Source: a virus. Taken from it: DNA of 21,597 bases. A model generated the notes under the pieces. It searched no databases. It saw only the letters and a list, made by a program, of their open reading frames with translations, and had not been told where the DNA came from. The stretch covers positions 1 through 21,597 of IMG/VR virus record IMGVR_UViG_3300025652_000658. One strand, given 5' to 3'. The translations under genes and the position numbers were made by a program. Every line of letters starts with the position of its first letter. Position 1 is the stretch's first letter. Positions 1 to 8,900 of the stretch are shown here, piece by piece.

Positions 1-302
1 ATACCAAAAATTTTAAGTCTATCACTTATGAGACCTTTCATTTCTCCCATAACAAAACCTACGGCTTGATCACCAACTCTCGTCTTAGCGTCTTTAACGT
101 CTTTTACTAAACCAGCAACAGCAACGGTACCTACTGTAGCGGCTTTAGCAAGCCCAGTACCCATTTTACCCATAGCTCCTTTGTAACCAGTAGCCATTCT
201 TTGAAACGAATTACTATAGTCCGGGCCTTTTAAGGCGTCACCAGCTGCTTTGGCCGCGCTTACAATACTAGCATCTGCTTTTCCGCTTAAATTTACTGCC
301 AT
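1..302 (-). CDS. Ala/Gly-rich virion-type protein, N-terminal 100 residues (cut by window edge)
   Basis: An open frame begins with ATG at 302 (MAVNLSGKADASIVS...) and runs without a stop to the left edge, giving 100 codons. It starts 4 bases after the stop of the upstream gene, in the same leftward series. The visible part is rich in Ala, Gly, Lys and Met and has a small hydrophobic stretch around residues 56-66 (AATVGTVAVAG), followed by a charged segment (KDVKDAKTR). This looks like the start of an internal virion or ejection protein, as does its upstream neighbour, but I recognise no family-specific motif. The start codon is preceded by A/T-rich sequence with no Shine-Dalgarno motif, like nearly all genes here. 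The full length and function cannot be judged from the window. Confidence 0.65.
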   Translation of the reverse strand, partial: MAVNLSGKADASIVSAAKAAGDALKGPDYSNSFQRMATGYKGAMGKMGTGLAKAATVGTVAVAGLVKDVKDAKTRVGDQAVGFVMGEMKGLISDRLKIFG

Positions 303-306
303 TTTA

Positions 307-966
307 TTATCGTATTAATTTTGTTATAGCTCCACCTGGAACTATTGCGCCAGCTACACCACCTATGACATCGCCAAACATACCCATACGAGCAGCGTTC
401 ATTTGTGATATAGAGCTAAAACCTGCCATTTGATTTCCAAGAGCTCCTGATAATGCGCCTCTAGCGCCAGCTAATTCACCAAGCTCCGCAGCATAAAGCG
501 TCGATTCTCTACCAAACTCCGCTGATTGCACAGCTGCTTCTCCTTGCCTTCTAAATTGTTCAACTTGTAATTGACCTTGAGCTGCCATTTTTTGATTTTG
601 AGCTTCTTGTTGAGCTATGTCTGCTGAAGCCTGCCTTGCTTGCACAGTACCTTGATTTGCTAAAGCTTGAGCTAAACCAGCTATACCAGAGCTACCTGCG
701 GCGCCTTGAAGGCCTGCCATTAAATTTGCTCTTTGCTGAGTAGCTTGCTCCATTTGAAACCTAGCAGTTTCTTGGTTCACGGTTATATCCTCAAAAGGAT
801 TTTCCATTCCAGCAAATGGGTTTTCAAACTCAAACTCTCTATACGCTTGCTTTTGCTCGCTTACTCGAGCTTGCTGAGCTTCCTGTATCTGCCTAGCTTC
901 AGCTAACTGAGCATCAGTAGCTTGCGTTATCGCTTCTTCATTTCGTCTTTGTGCTTTTTTACCCAT
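307..966 (-). CDS. Ala/Gln-rich internal-virion-like protein (219 aa)
   Basis: The protein has a charged, Gln/Glu/Ala-rich N-terminus that should be helical or coiled-coil (residues 1-45). A short duplicated motif follows (ENPFAGMENPFED, about 48-60), then a Gly/Ala-rich centre (AGLQGAAGSSGIAGLAQALA) and a second Gln/Ala-rich helical region. The C-terminus is a small hydrophobic Gly/Ala segment (GDVIGGVAGAIVPGGAI). Proteins of this composition and size, placed after the tail genes of short-tailed phages, are often internal virion or ejection proteins; T7 gp14 is of similar size and also Ala-rich. The NPF...TVNQ pattern resembles hypothetical proteins I recall from uncultured marine phages. 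The ATG at 966 lies 1 base after the stop of the acetyltransferase-like gene, so the two are probably translationally coupled. The role is inferred from composition and position only. Confidence 0.7.
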   Translation of the reverse strand: MGKKAQRRNEEAITQATDAQLAEARQIQEAQQARVSEQKQAYREFEFENPFAGMENPFEDITVNQETARFQMEQATQQRANLMAGLQGAAGSSGIAGLAQALANQGTVQARQASADIAQQEAQNQKMAAQGQLQVEQFRRQGEAAVQSAEFGRESTLYAAELGELAGARGALSGALGNQMAGFSSISQMNAARMGMFGDVIGGVAGAIVPGGAITKLIR

Positions 967-967
967 T

Positions 968-1387
968 TTATAAATATTTAAATGCCTCGTATTTAGCAGG
1001 CATCATAAACCAATCTAATTTTTTATGTATGTCTTGTAGAAACGTATTACCACACACAGTAAACAACTGTACCATACCAAAAGTTTGTTTTGCGTCTTTT
1101 TCTATATTAGATATTAACAACTCTAATATTTGACGACGATCTTTTTCTTTGTATTCTGGGTTAGATACAACCCATGTAGGACCATAGCCCACTAAAGGAT
1201 TTTCAAATGTAAATAAAAACCCAGCAGCTACAGGCGTTCCATTGCTTTCTATAACGTAACACGATTTATCGTCAGGTAATAACTGTCTTTTAACAGGTAT
1301 TTCACCTTTCCACCACCACTTCCACCACTCACAACACATGTCATAATCACCCTCTTTAAAAGTTCTAAACGTAACTATATGATTCAT
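968..1387 (-). CDS. GNAT-like N-acetyltransferase (139 aa)
   Basis: The layout suggests a small GNAT-fold acyltransferase. An N-terminal strand leads into a helix (TFRTFKEGDYDMCCEWW), and a strand pair (CYVIESNGTPVAAGFLFTF) matches the usual GNAT beta2-beta3 hairpin. A central strand (TWVVSNPEYKEKDRRQ) runs into a basic helix where acetyl-CoA would bind. The segment FTVCGNTFLQDIHKKLDWF resembles the late strand-helix of the fold. The canonical Q/RxxGxG/A pyrophosphate loop is not intact; KEKDRRQ sits at that place, so activity is uncertain. A remarkable Trp cluster lies at residues 21-26 (WWKWWW). It sits between the small virion-type gene (48-base gap upstream) and the internal-virion-like gene (1-base gap downstream). 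Similar short acetyltransferase-like genes occur in structural modules of marine phages. The substrate is unknown; modification of a virion or host protein is possible. Confidence 0.6.
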   Translation of the reverse strand: MNHIVTFRTFKEGDYDMCCEWWKWWWKGEIPVKRQLLPDDKSCYVIESNGTPVAAGFLFTFENPLVGYGPTWVVSNPEYKEKDRRQILELLISNIEKDAKQTFGMVQLFTVCGNTFLQDIHKKLDWFMMPAKYEAFKYL

Positions 1388-1435
1388 ATTTAATTTAAGT
1401 ATATTATACTCATATATAGTTACATTTTTTAGTGA

Positions 1436-1774
1436 TTATTTACTACTTGCAGTAGATTCAGCTCCTATAGCAAATAATTCAGCAGGCTCAGTAGTGCTGT
1501 TTTGTATTTTTATTTCAGCAAAATAACCTTTCAAGCTAGTTGTGTTAACGTTATTATTCTTAGAGAACATAATAAAAGCGCCACTAGGAATATTCGTGTT
1601 ATCCGCCACTCTTATATAGCTAGCGCTTATTTCTGTAATTGTACCTAGAGATTGCATGTTGTTACCAACTTGCTGGTTATAACCTTGACCTGCGTCTTGT
1701 GTGTCTACATAGTACGCTGTATCACCTACTTGCACAGACGCGTTATCAACTGCTGATTGTAAATGTATTATCAT
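1436..1774 (-). CDS. Small conserved virion-type protein (112 aa), function unknown
   Basis: This short beta-rich protein has a pattern I associate with small structural proteins of uncultured marine phages. Near the N-terminus is a VGDTAYYVDTQ segment and in the middle IRVADNTNIPSGAFIMFSK. Near the end is GYFAEIKIQNSTTEPAELFAIG, and the protein finishes with Ser-Lys. There is no signal peptide or membrane segment. Its ATG overlaps the stop of the upstream 403-residue gene (ATGA), so the two are translationally coupled and probably work together. It is the only start here with a Shine-Dalgarno-like AGGAG (1782-1786, 7 bases before ATG), which lies inside upstream coding sequence. It could decorate the tail or cap the 403-residue protein, but nothing in the sequence shows this directly. 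Confidence 0.75.
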   Translation of the reverse strand: MIIHLQSAVDNASVQVGDTAYYVDTQDAGQGYNQQVGNNMQSLGTITEISASYIRVADNTNIPSGAFIMFSKNNNVNTTSLKGYFAEIKIQNSTTEPAELFAIGAESTASSK

Positions 1775-2982
1775 GATTCTTCTCCTGGTGTTATAAAGTT
1801 ATCTAAAAGCAGTGTCAACGTTCTATTGGTTGCACCAGCGCGTTCAATAAAAAATTTAGTTGTTAAATCTATTTTTGTAAAAAACCCTCCAAATCTAACT
1901 AGCGTGCCAACGCCCGCTGCTGGCTGCGTACTTAAGTTTTGAGCTGAAGAAAGAGTCAGGCTGGTAGTGCCTGGAACAGTTAAAACTGTAACACCGTCAC
2001 CAATACCAAGCCCAGTAACTGTAGACGTTTTTGCAATACCATGCGTTGAAACTACAGTCATGTTGGCTGAAGATCCATCAGTAACTTCTGTGCTACTTCC
2101 GTCAGCAGCAACCGTGGTGCTAACAGCGCCGTCTTTTGGCACAAGAGCTTCACAAGCAAACTTTCCTACAGCAACGCCAATTGCTTTAAATATCATTTTT
2201 GGCCCTTGAGCATCAAACTTTAGAGCGGCTCCATCAGAGTTTAGTGTTTGAGCTGCAGATAAAGTAACAGTTTTTGTAACAGTGTTAATCGCTTTGACAA
2301 CCGGCGCGCCAGATAAGTTAGGACCTGAAACTAAAACCATGCCCACAACTAAATCTGTTACACTATCGGCTACTAAAGTTGTTGATGAGCTTGTAGTACC
2401 ATCTAGTGTTGTTTCCATTCTGAAAACTAAATCTGTATCAACTGGTTTTCTAGTTATTTTAAGACCATTGTTATGATTAGCTCCTGTAGCGTTTGAAACT
2501 GTTTTTGCATCACTTATAAAAGTAAATTTCTTTTTAGCTGATGACAGTGCTGTTGCTAGATTTGCAGCCGGTGGACTACTTGTGTAGTTGTTTGTATTTG
2601 CTGTATTGTAGGCTAAAGTAATTGTAGTGTCAGCAACTTGCTTTAAGCTCACGTTTAAAGCTCCTACGCTACTAGCAATAGAGGTATCAGTTGTTGGATC
2701 AGCAATTACAATGATGTTATACGTGGTTGTAGAAACAACAGAAGGAAAATTAATTCTAGCAGTAAAAGATGAACCACCAATAGTGCCACGCAGTAAATTA
2801 CTAGGAGTGTGTGATGTTTCAGTAAAAACATTAGTTTTAAAATTATAAAACTTACCTGAGCTATCAACCAGTTGTAATATAAACGCAGCACCTTGTTCAC
2901 CTAAAATATTTACGTTTCTAGCCTGTCCAATTTTAGGTAAGTTAAGTAAAGAAGTATCTATTGCGTTAATATTTTTAGTCAT
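1771..2982 (-). CDS. Beta-rich virion protein with two internal repeats (403 aa)
   Basis: The protein is dominated by Thr, Ser, Val and Ala and by short beta strands, as in phage tail fibre or decoration proteins. Two units of about 65-75 residues look homologous: roughly 191-257 and 291-366. Each begins with a Gly/Ser/Thr-rich stretch, passes through a V-x-G-M/x-x-V-type strand, and ends with T-L-S-S/A-A-Q-x-L followed by an A-A...L-x-F strand. A different N-terminal domain (1-180) contains FILQLVDSSGKFYNF and a TTYNIIVIADP strand. The C-terminus (FFIERAGATNRTLTLLLDNFITPGEES) runs straight into the next gene. It starts 2 bases after the stop of the nozzle-like gene. A tail-fibre, tail-spike-base or capsid-decoration role is plausible; the family is not recognised with certainty. 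Confidence 0.75.
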   Translation of the reverse strand: MTKNINAIDTSLLNLPKIGQARNVNILGEQGAAFILQLVDSSGKFYNFKTNVFTETSHTPSNLLRGTIGGSSFTARINFPSVVSTTTYNIIVIADPTTDTSIASSVGALNVSLKQVADTTITLAYNTANTNNYTSSPPAANLATALSSAKKKFTFISDAKTVSNATGANHNNGLKITRKPVDTDLVFRMETTLDGTTSSSTTLVADSVTDLVVGMVLVSGPNLSGAPVVKAINTVTKTVTLSAAQTLNSDGAALKFDAQGPKMIFKAIGVAVGKFACEALVPKDGAVSTTVAADGSSTEVTDGSSANMTVVSTHGIAKTSTVTGLGIGDGVTVLTVPGTTSLTLSSAQNLSTQPAAGVGTLVRFGGFFTKIDLTTKFFIERAGATNRTLTLLLDNFITPGEES

Positions 2983-2984
2983 GA

Positions 2985-5900
2985 TTAATCATTTGTTGTG
3001 TGAGACAAGACGCCGATACCTTGAAAATTAAAGCTAGACGTGTCTATATTTCCATCAATTCCCTTGATATAATTAAACCATTTGTTTTCTTTTTCTATAA
3101 GCTCCGGAACTTGACCTTCTTCTAGGTTTGTTAATATTGACGTAACTTCCCAGCCATTAACAGCACCATTTGCATTGTAAGGTTGTAAAGTAGTACTTTG
3201 GCCAGTGGTTGCGAAGTTTAATGTTTTAGCTTGAGATCCTTCGTAGTTTATTGTTTTAAAGTTTTTAACAATAGAAGGAGAGTCATTAAGCACAACGGAT
3301 AACTCAGAGTTATAGTGTATACCATAAAACATGTTTCTGTCCTCGTTGTTGTAGTGTTTCCACAACTGACCATTTTTTGTAGTAAAATATTGGCTAGAAA
3401 GACTCAGGCCATTTTCTGGTATAAATGACTTAAAGCTTTCCCAACCTTTTGAGCTTTCTTTATAACTAATGGTTTGCTCAGGAATACCAAATTCCGCGTC
3501 TGTTATAATTCGTCTAAGCTTGATGTTATCTACGCTAGCATAAAGAGGAATTTCTCCTATAGCTTCAAATACAACACAACTTGGTAAATCTTGTGGTTGT
3601 CCTTCGCCTTCGTCTACTGTAAACTCAAACAATAAGTTATTGCCATCTGTTGACTGAATTATTAATTTTTGGTCTACTTGTACTCCTGATGCATTTCTGT
3701 AAGAAACCTTTAAAGATCCAGCAGCAGGTATACCTTGAACCGCAGCATCGAAAGTAAGTTGGAAAGTTTGACCTACTGGTAATTCTACTTCTTGGTATAT
3801 TCTGCTACCAGAAGTAGCTCCGTTAAAAAATATTTGTCCGTCATCATTTACGTTATCGCTCCACTCTATAAAGTTTTCAACAACAACTTCCTCTCCATCA
3901 GGATTTAATCCTGTTGTATTACCCTCTATTATCCAAGCCCCTGCGCTTCCTGCGCTAAAGTAATTAGTAACATCTTTTAGCGAAACACTTTGGATACTGC
4001 CCGTGAAACCAGGTGGCGCATTAAATATAATGCTTCCTGAGTCTTCTCCATTAAAGTTAAGAGGTATCGTATTAAGTGTATTAGGCAGCTCTAGCGCTTC
4101 AATACCAGCTGTAGGTAAGCTAACTTTTAATGGATTACCAGAGGTACCAACACTATTTGGACCTTCCCAGCCCGTTGATATACCAGATATCGCGTCATCG
4201 CCAAGCGTGATAACAAGTTCATAACCGTCTTGCGTTTGCTGTAGAGTTTGAATATCTTGCGAAACTTCTCTAGTAGTTGTAGGTGAGCCTGGTGGAAGCG
4301 AGCTGAAATTTATCTGACCGTTCATATAGTAAACGGCTGGCGTATTTTGAGGTACATTGAGCGCTAAACCAGTATCTATGTTCGTGGATTCAATTACAGC
4401 TCTTTGTATTTGATAGTTTTCTGGGTTTATATTCCAGTTATCTGCAAATCCACCTGTGGCCTCAACACTCACATCTATTAATCTAACCTCTTCAATAATG
4501 CTTTCGTTAAGCTCAAGAGTTTCTTGGCTATAAAACCCTATCATCATTTTGTTGATCTGACTTGTATCAGCATTAATAGCGCTTGAGTGAAGTCTAAATA
4601 AAGCTCTATGAACCATTTGGCCTGGCGGAATCACCTCTACAGGGGCAAGAATAATCGTGTTGTTGCTATAGTAAGTTCCAATTTGCAAGTTAGATGGACT
4701 AGAGTTAAAGTAACTAAGTGTACTCTGGTATGTTTCACCTGGAACATCTGATTGAAATTTAATAAATGGGCTAGGACCAGTTTCAAGCTGATTCACTTTT
4801 ATTTCAACCATATACCATTTATTGAGTTCTAAAGGTTTGTTTGGATCTAGTAAAGCATTAACATTAAAACCACTAATAAGGTGGTTGATAGGTACGGTAG
4901 TTTCGCTAGCGTCTCCACTATACTCTGTAACACCATTAGATGCACCAGATAAATACGTAAGTTGGTTACCAGCTAAATCTGTGTATGATATTGATTCACC
5001 AGGATTTTCAGGTCCAAACTGCTCTTCAAGGCCGTGATCTAAGTTAGCGGCTTCCATAATAAAACCATCTATAGCGTTAGGATATATAACTTCAGCCCAA
5101 GCAGGTATTGGTTCTAGCGGTATAGAATTTGTTTCTCCTACTTGTACTTCAATTTCGTTTGTTACTGTAATTTCCTGCTGTTGAGTTTCAGTATTGTAAA
5201 CAACTTCAACAGTGTCGTAGTCTTGATTGATTAATCTTTTTGTTTTCTTTGCTTGAAACCCAGTTATTACAGTTTCACCTAAGTCCTCTAGATCGTCAGT
5301 ACCGTAAATTCCATCGGTCCACACCTCTAATCTAAAGGTGAGGTTATTAGAAAAAACATCGCCAAGCGCACCGCCTGAGAACTGATATTTCAACGTTTGA
5401 ACTATATCTTGAGTCCCGGCATTTGTATCTGATGTAATATTAGGGAATGTATGTACAGATTCATGCGTAAAACCGTCACCGGTATTTCCACCTAAATCAT
5501 CACTGAATATATGTGCACTACCGTCAAACATTCTAAACCTAACGTAGTTCTGTCTTTCGTTACCATAGTTGTTTGCTCGGTATTTAATTTCAATTTCTAT
5601 TTCTTCACCGTTAAATACCCAGTTGTTTTGCGCATTTGAATTTGTGTCTAATACGCCTTGAGGAACAATATTGTTTCCACCTGAAACAAAACCTGCTACT
5701 GGAAAGTCCATATAACCCCATGGAGTGTGAGAATCTGATCCAGAAGTATTAGGGCTACCTCTAAATATTATGCCTCCATTTAGCAAATCTGAACCGGTAC
5801 CTATAAATCCATTAGCATCACTATCACTTGGCGTTTGTGTTATACCTGTATCAGCAAAACAGAAAACTCTGTTGCTCCACTCTCCATCATCAGTGTTACC

Positions 5901-8900
5901 ACTAACATCGTCACCAAATCCTAAATCAAAGTCGTTTCCATCAAAACCACCAGTCATTTCTATAACAGCATCATTGCTGTTATTTGACGTGGCCGTTATG
6001 TTTGTAAACCTGTTCAGATAGAACTTAGTGTCTGTACTACCAAAACCATACGTAGAGCTAAATGGATCTCCAACTTGAGAATCACCTATTATGCTACTAG
6101 TGTCAAAACCAAACATAGTAAAATTACCATCTTCAAACGCATCTGGTATTGTAACAGGTACATCTGTAGCAACTTCTACGTCAACATCTATTATCTCTGT
6201 GACTGTTTCAGTTTGAGTTTCAAAAATAGGTTGCGGTGGAACTAAAACATCTATAGCTGGATGGTTTATTATAGTTACATTACCTTCAAGTTCTGAGTTT
6301 TGAGTTATAGTTCTTTCTTCAAGTGGTAGGTCTTCAAATAACACTTGACCAGAAAATGATAAACCTTGAGTAAAAGTACCATCAGTTATAAAATCATTTA
6401 GGTTAAAAGACTCAGTTGTTCCTATACCAACACTAAGATCATCATTAAGTATAGAGCCTATAACGGGTAGCTTTTTTATTGTTAAATTATACTGCTCGTC
6501 AAATTGATCGTAACTACCTATAAAGCTAGCTTTGTTAATTAGGTTATCTCTAAAGTATTCTCGCATACCAGCATCAGATATGGGCGTAAGCCCATCCATA
6601 GACAACCTAAGAACCGCACCTCTTTGCTTGTCAGTAAAGTAAGCTCTGTATGTATCTGAAGCAAAAGACTCTGGTTGATTTGATATACCGTAGTCACCTT
6701 GGAACGGAACTGCCTGTCCTAGTACTCTATTTGATGCTATCAATTGAGGATTTCCATCAGCATTAAACAGCGCGTCTTTATTAGCTAGTATTTTAATAAC
6801 CCTATCTTCGCATAAAGCAACTAAATCTGTATTTCTAGTAAACAGTTTTTGTATGCTACCATAAGTAGGGTTTAAGTCTTTAGTAATTTTTTCTGCAGCA
6901 ATAAATTGATTTAAATTATTTACGTTAGAATTAGAGTTGTATATGCCAGAGTATATCAAACCGTTAGTTCTATGCTCTTCCATAAATGGTTCCTCAAGAG
7001 TGGCTGACACCCTAGCTCCGCTAGATATCTGCATTTTGTTATAACCATCACGTATTCGGTTGGACTCTATGCCGTCACCAAAAGAAAAACAGTTAGACCA
7101 ACTTAAACCTACTTCTTTCGTAACATCGACCTGCGTGTTTAACTGAAGTTGCGAACCATCTTGACCTACAATTTCGGCTTTTACGTAACTGCCGTTGTCT
7201 TTGTGAAACACAAAAACTGAGCCTACATAATCGTTATCAGGTAAAGTTGGATTAACTTCAAATGTATTAGCATCAATCCAAGAGCTAACGGCATAGTAAT
7301 CTTCAATATTACCTTCTGAATTATAGTTTTCTCCAAAAGAATTTATTTCAACTCTCGAACCAACAGGCGCAAACAGTTCGTTTGTAGTAGATGTTAATCT
7401 TGTTGGTATGTTATTACTAGCCTCGTAATATATATTCAAATCAGCTAGCTGTTGCGGCTCTGTTTCCCATATAGTAGGAAAACTAAATATAGTATCTATT
7501 TGGCTAGGTACTATATCACTTACAAACTGCATCAAAGTAGAATCAGTTGCGTCTATATCAGCGTCTGTTTCAAAACGCGGATCATAGTGTTGTGCAGGGT
7601 TTTTATCAAGCTCTATAATATAAGTAACTCTTCTGTTGTCTGCAGCGCCAAAATTAGTGATAGCATCTGCTAGTGCTGTTGCGGCTTCTATATACTCTGG
7701 GTTGAAAGTATTTCCAGTAGAAGGTTTTAAATCAGTGCCTGTAAAATCAGCCCATGCGCTAGCTGCTTCCTCTACGCTATCGCCACCAGCATCCCAATCG
7801 CCCGTTGTATCGTTCCATAACCACCTCATGCGCCATGGAGTGTGATTGTACATGTGCTTTTCTGAAACACTTAATATCGTATAAACAGTTTCAGATGTAT
7901 CTTCTTTAAATATAAACTTTTGACCAGCTGTTTTTATTTTTTGTAAAAAAGTTTGTATAATAGGATTACTACCTGTTTCTGAATATGCTGGGTTCCATTG
8001 GTTATTATGCCTTATAGTATGATTAAGATCATATCCTTGTCCTACACCAGGGCCTGGAGCTTCGGGCTGACCATTTCCTAATTCATTGTAATTGCCCTCA
8101 AATTCAACAACGTGACCATCTACACCTATATTTCCGAACATATCAGCACTTTGAGAGTTTAAATTCCCTTGATGGTTTGTGGCGTACTCAGTAGGTACTT
8201 TAGTAAACGCTCCTCCTCCCCATATTCCTTGAAGTTCACTTGCAATACTATCTTTACCCTTAATTGCTACGCCAGTAAAATCATCTCCACTCATTGCGTC
8301 TATTAAATCTACACCTGGAGCTAAAAATGAAATATGTATAAAATGTTTTCCAGTAACGTTTTCAGGTCCGTATGTATTATCGTGGCTAACAGCTGAACCT
8401 GTACTTGAGTACAATGTATTGTTTCTAAAACGTCTTTCACCACTACTTGGACTTCCATTTGAAAAACTCAAGTTACCAGAGTGAGCTAAAGTACTAGTAA
8501 CAATTCCTTCAAAACTATTAATTATTCTAGCAAGAAGAGAACTAAATGTTAGCGCTGATCCATATGCACTAGGAGTAAATGATTTTAAGGATCCATAAGA
8601 ACCGTAACCGCCTTCGGCTAAGTGTGGACCAACAGCACGCCAGTAATAGCCATTATCAAGACCACTTTGAGGGCTTTCGTCGCCATCAACTTGAGTCCAC
8701 TCAAAAGGCGGATACGAGTATGGTGAATTTAAACCACGCCACGCTGGACCAGATTCTTTAGCAAGCGAATCACTAGACACGTTGCACGCAACAAAGTTCA
8801 TATCGTCAATAAAAAACTTATTGCCTATATGGCTTTTTATAGCACTCCAATCTTCCGGCTCACTTGCAAAACCAGTTAAGTTAGATATGCCTGCTACAGC

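Noticed and set aside
951-1133. Plus-strand open frame of 60 codons opposite the acetyltransferase-like gene.
   Set aside because: Fully antisense to tightly packed minus-strand genes, with no recognisable protein features.
1398-1410. Palindrome AGTATATTATACT and a TATAAT box in the 48-base gap before the acetyltransferase-like gene, as a possible promoter or operator.
   Set aside because: The region is simply AT-rich; no -35 element or flavobacterial TTG / TAnnTTTG pair at proper spacing is visible, and 13-base AT palindromes arise easily by chance.
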